Shown here one piece after another: positions 50,484 to 52,830 of a DNA stretch of 52,830 nucleotides. Location of the stretch: the NCBI GenBank assembly GCA_902495075.1, contig CABUVO010000028.1, positions 1 to 52,830 on the forward strand, written 5' to 3'. Each line of letters opens with the position of its first letter. Positions within the stretch are counted from its first letter, which is position 1. The DNA comes from an uncultured Porphyromonadaceae bacterium. Lineage in GTDB: Bacteria > Bacteroidota > Bacteroidia > Bacteroidales > Muribaculaceae. A program made the position numbers and the translations under genes. The notes under the pieces are model-generated. The model was not told the DNA's origin. It made no database searches and saw nothing but the letters and a program-made list of their open reading frames with translations.

Positions 50484-52484
50484 GTTTAGGCGGTATGCAT
50501 CTGTTGAAAACGCCTTCGGACGTTCCATTGTCTCCTTGTAGACATTCCCGAACTTGTCAGTCACGATTATCTCAAGATCTGTGTCGGCATCCGGGCATTG
50601 AATCTGGAAGAAGTGGAAACGCTGAGAGGTCCCGGTTCCCGGAATCGAAGTCAGGGCATCGCGATCCCAATAAGGGATTGTAAGGGCTGCTATCGAAAGA
50701 GGGTCATATGCCACAACCTGAGTCGCCGCCAATGTCTTGCCGGAAACCGTCTTCACTTCAATCTTGCAGTCCGAGTTCCAGTTCCAAACATTCACGAGCA
50801 CTTGATTCTTACGAGTGCCGGAAGCATAGGGAGTCACATAGCGATCGGTAAATGTCTTTATGACCTTAGAATCTTTAAGGTTCTTCCACTGCACATTGCT
50901 GAAATCCACATTATTAAGGTCATAAGCACGGAATTGTATTCTCTCATCCATACCGGTACCCTTATAGTTCCATTTCACATTTTTACCGGTAAAGTCAAAA
51001 ATTGCATATCCATAAGGAGTTCCATCACAACATACTCCAACACCAGGTGTGTAGTATCCCGAATACCACCAGTCGCCACACACGGCTGGAATATTGTGCT
51101 CATATACAGGATGGTTGTAATTCTTAGCAGGAACATCAGTTGGCAACACCGTATGCTGCAGATGCAGGTGTCCGTTTACGAAATGCACCTCATAGCCAGC
51201 GCAGGCAGCTATGAGCTGGTCGGCATTCATATATGGATTCGAAGAGGATTTGGCACGCAGAGAATAAGAATTAGCGACTGACGTGCTGTATGAGAACTGC
51301 GACCCATGCGTCACCACATACACAGGCGTGGATTTATCCACATAGCTGAGATCCTTTGCAAGCCATGCAAGCTGCGGACCATAGACGCTCTGTTTGTACG
51401 GACGGTCTGCCACACCATCATAGAGCTGGCAGTCGATATTGTCAAGCACCACGAAATGTATCTGACCGATATTGAAAGAATACCATGCTGGAGCCACATG
51501 TGTGAGCATCGGGCTCGTAGCAGCCTTGTTGCTTGCCACAGCTTTAGGATCATGGTCATGGTTGCCGATCACCTGATAGACGGTCATGTTCTTGATATTC
51601 TCATTGATTGTCTTAACATAATTTGGGAGCTCGTAGCCATTCTTCCAATACTGATCCCAGGTCATATCTCCCAGGGTTATTCCATATATCTTCTCAGAAG
51701 CATGATTACCTTTGTATGTTGTTACATCTGTACAGAATTTCTTATACTGCACAATATCCTGACTGCGGTTTGCAAGATGCATGTCTCCGAAGAAAAGCAC
51801 CTTGAAATTATCCTGTCCGTCAACCTTATTAAGCGTAAAAGATATGTTTTCAGGCACATCCTTGCTCAATGCCGTGCGCTGATACATCTTGGGAAATACG
51901 CCGTTTGTTTCAGGCTCGTATCCTGACGGAACTGACATAAATACATAACCCTGTTCCTTTTCAGAAGCAAGACCATAGATTCCCTCTGCATTCGTAACAG
52001 TGCAATTCTCCCCATCGCTGACAACGACATTTGCTACAGGTTTGCCGTCTGAGGTTTCAATGATGCCATAAACTGTAGCGCCCTGAGGAATCGGAATCTG
52101 TCGAGCCACTATAGTGATCTTGATAGTGCCAAGAAGAGTGCGCTGTCCATTCTTACCAACATGGATCCGATATGTGCCTGTCTCTATATTGGCTGGCACA
52201 GAAAAAGTAAAATGATCTGCCGCTGCCTCGATGATGTCGCACGCTGTAAGTTTTCCGCTAAGCTCAAGGTAGATTTTCTCGGAAGTTGTGATGCCTCCAC
52301 CCTCCTGAGGGATCGTGATAGTGCCACCTTTCACCAGATCCACATTCTCGGGAACAGTAACGTTGAATTCATTTGTGACTGTCGAATTGCCATTAGGGTT
52401 GTCGTCTTTACAGGAAACGATGGAACCGGTCAACAGGGCTGCCACAAGCATCGTTTTCAGCAAGTTGCTTATTTTTTGAGTCAT
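50481..52484 (-). CDS. Calcineurin-like metallophosphoesterase lipoprotein
   Basis: 667 residues. The lipoprotein signal ends at GSIVSCKDDNPNGN (Cys 25). After a beta-rich binding region (about 35-130) comes a transthyretin-like MetallophosN domain (about 133-220: ATVYGIIETSDGKPVANVVVSDGENC). The metallophosphatase core follows with all metal motifs: FFGDMHLANRSQD, GDMTWDQYW, GNHDHDP, VVTHGSQF and NGHLHLQH. A MetallophosC-type C-terminal domain completes it. It should cleave phosphate mono- or diesters at the cell surface or in the periplasm. It is first in the SusCD operon. Confidence 0.9.
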   Translation of the reverse strand: MTQKISNLLKTMLVAALLTGSIVSCKDDNPNGNSTVTNEFNVTVPENVDLVKGGTITIPQEGGGITTSEKIYLELSGKLTACDIIEAAADHFTFSVPANIETGTYRIHVGKNGQRTLLGTIKITIVARQIPIPQGATVYGIIETSDGKPVANVVVSDGENCTVTNAEGIYGLASEKEQGYVFMSVPSGYEPETNGVFPKMYQRTALSKDVPENISFTLNKVDGQDNFKVLFFGDMHLANRSQDIVQYKKFCTDVTTYKGNHASEKIYGITLGDMTWDQYWKNGYELPNYVKTINENIKNMTVYQVIGNHDHDPKAVASNKAATSPMLTHVAPAWYSFNIGQIHFVVLDNIDCQLYDGVADRPYKQSVYGPQLAWLAKDLSYVDKSTPVYVVTHGSQFSYSTSVANSYSLRAKSSSNPYMNADQLIAACAGYEVHFVNGHLHLQHTVLPTDVPAKNYNHPVYEHNIPAVCGDWWYSGYYTPGVGVCCDGTPYGYAIFDFTGKNVKWNYKGTGMDERIQFRAYDLNNVDFSNVQWKNLKDSKVIKTFTDRYVTPYASGTRKNQVLVNVWNWNSDCKIEVKTVSGKTLAATQVVAYDPLSIAALTIPYWDRDALTSIPGTGTSQRFHFFQIQCPDADTDLEIIVTDKFGNVYKETMERPKAFSTDAYRLN

Positions 52485-52711
52485 GGTTGTTATTAATTGT
52501 TCTAATGTTTTAGTTATGGTAATCTTGCGAGATGTCCTAAGGTTGAAGGGGAGTTTTTCAAAGTCAATGAGGCTTCAGAAGAAGTTGCATTTACGTATGA
52601 AATTCAAAATCAAGACAGCTTCAAGTTCAGTTGCATTTCATGGATGAAATGATAATTTTCCAGTAAATCAAGAATGCAAACCATAGGCGTTTTCTTCGTC
52701 TGCATTATGAT
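52485..52711 (-). other. Leader of the phosphoesterase gene
   Basis: About 230 bases between promoter and start codon. No credible reading frame. It contains a loose stem (ATGCA...TGCAT near 52674-52705). It may hold control elements; I recognise no known riboswitch. Confidence 0.35.
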
Positions 52712-52776
52712 TATCTCTCCGCAAGAGATACTTGTTTACTTGGCAAAGATATGTAAAAATTTTTATATAATTTCAA
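52712..52776 (-). promoter_or_regulatory. Promoter of the phosphoesterase/SusCD operon with a 5' stem-loop
   Basis: On the minus strand a TTG (plus 52774-52776), 22 bases, then TATCTTTG (plus 52744-52751). A perfect 7-bp stem TATCTCT/AGAGATA (52712-52730) would lie at the very 5' end of the RNA, within a leader of about 250 bases ahead of the ATG at 52484. Confidence 0.6.
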
Positions 52777-52830
52777 ATTAATCAAAAAAATTTATAAAAA
52801 TTCAATCAAATCGCTCCGGCGGGGCAATAG

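Noticed and set aside
43565..52484. Ordinary polysaccharide utilization locus
   Set aside because: No carbohydrate-active enzyme is encoded between the phosphoesterase and the terminator, so a glycan substrate is not claimed.

Overview
The window looks like a chromosomal segment of a gut Bacteroidales, probably Muribaculaceae-like; the family is an inference. The evidence is a complete gldKLMN/porP/porT type IX secretion cluster, a SusC/SusD pair, a Bacteroides-type SLC13 permease and KDG kinase, and many promoters of the Bacteroidota type. The -33/-7 pattern TTG-N20-TAnnTTTG was found with exact 20-base spacing ahead of the left-edge rrn leader, pyrE, the ROK kinase, the tRNA, an orphan transcript, the AlbA_2 pseudogene and the SLC13 permease.

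Layout. 1-456: leftward promoter and leader, probably of an rRNA operon whose 16S gene begins at the left edge, plus the gldN terminator. 457-7338 (-): porT, porP, gldK, gldL, gldM, gldN. 7470-10956 (+): dgt, a TPM-domain protein and a DUF3298 lipoprotein. 10949-14210 (-): pyrE, a SRPBCC protein, a Rieske-like lipoprotein with four cysteines, and a LysE exporter with an extra C-terminal domain. 14342-15542: ROK kinase and a CAU tRNA with back-to-back promoters.

15.7-28.3 kb is an accessory island, AT-rich in its cargo. It is a decaying mobilizable element read leftward: truncated tyrosine recombinase, cargo operon, DUF3853 protein, winged-helix replication protein, DnaC-like ATPase with one internal stop, RHH mobilization protein, relaxase with a C-tract frameshift, and a membrane-anchored protein. 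The cargo operon (DUF234-type ATPase, small two-helix membrane protein, 1064-residue STAND/NLR-like NTPase) is the most exciting part. The membrane protein's C-terminus and the NTPase's N-terminus carry the same short N/G/Q-rich motif, the layout expected of an amyloid-type or homotypic-motif NLR and its pore-forming effector. A second compact operon (PD-(D/E)XK nuclease plus unknown partner) lies beside the tRNA. 28.3-30.6 kb is a graveyard with a Fic-like 3' fragment, small repeats, an orphan promoter-to-terminator RNA unit, an AlbA_2 gene with an internal deletion, and a frameshifted remnant.

30.6-36.4 kb (+): EamA transporter, OmpR-type response regulator, histidine kinase, outer-membrane beta-barrel receptor, and two PAP2 phosphatases; an envelope-stress or lipid A remodelling unit is a reasonable hypothesis. 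36.5-41.3 kb (+): SLC13 permease, KDG kinase and a GltD-like oxidoreductase. A roughly 540-base spacer before the kinase holds a dispersed repeat (second copy at 50.3 kb) and a 181-base imperfect palindrome. 41.3-43.4 kb (-): three overlapping genes for a GT2 glycosyltransferase, a phosphoribosyltransferase and a HAD phosphatase. 43.5-52.8 kb (-): metallophosphoesterase, SusC, SusD and a BACON/DUF5689-like lipoprotein, a SusCD locus whose only enzyme is a phosphoesterase, ended by a strong terminator.
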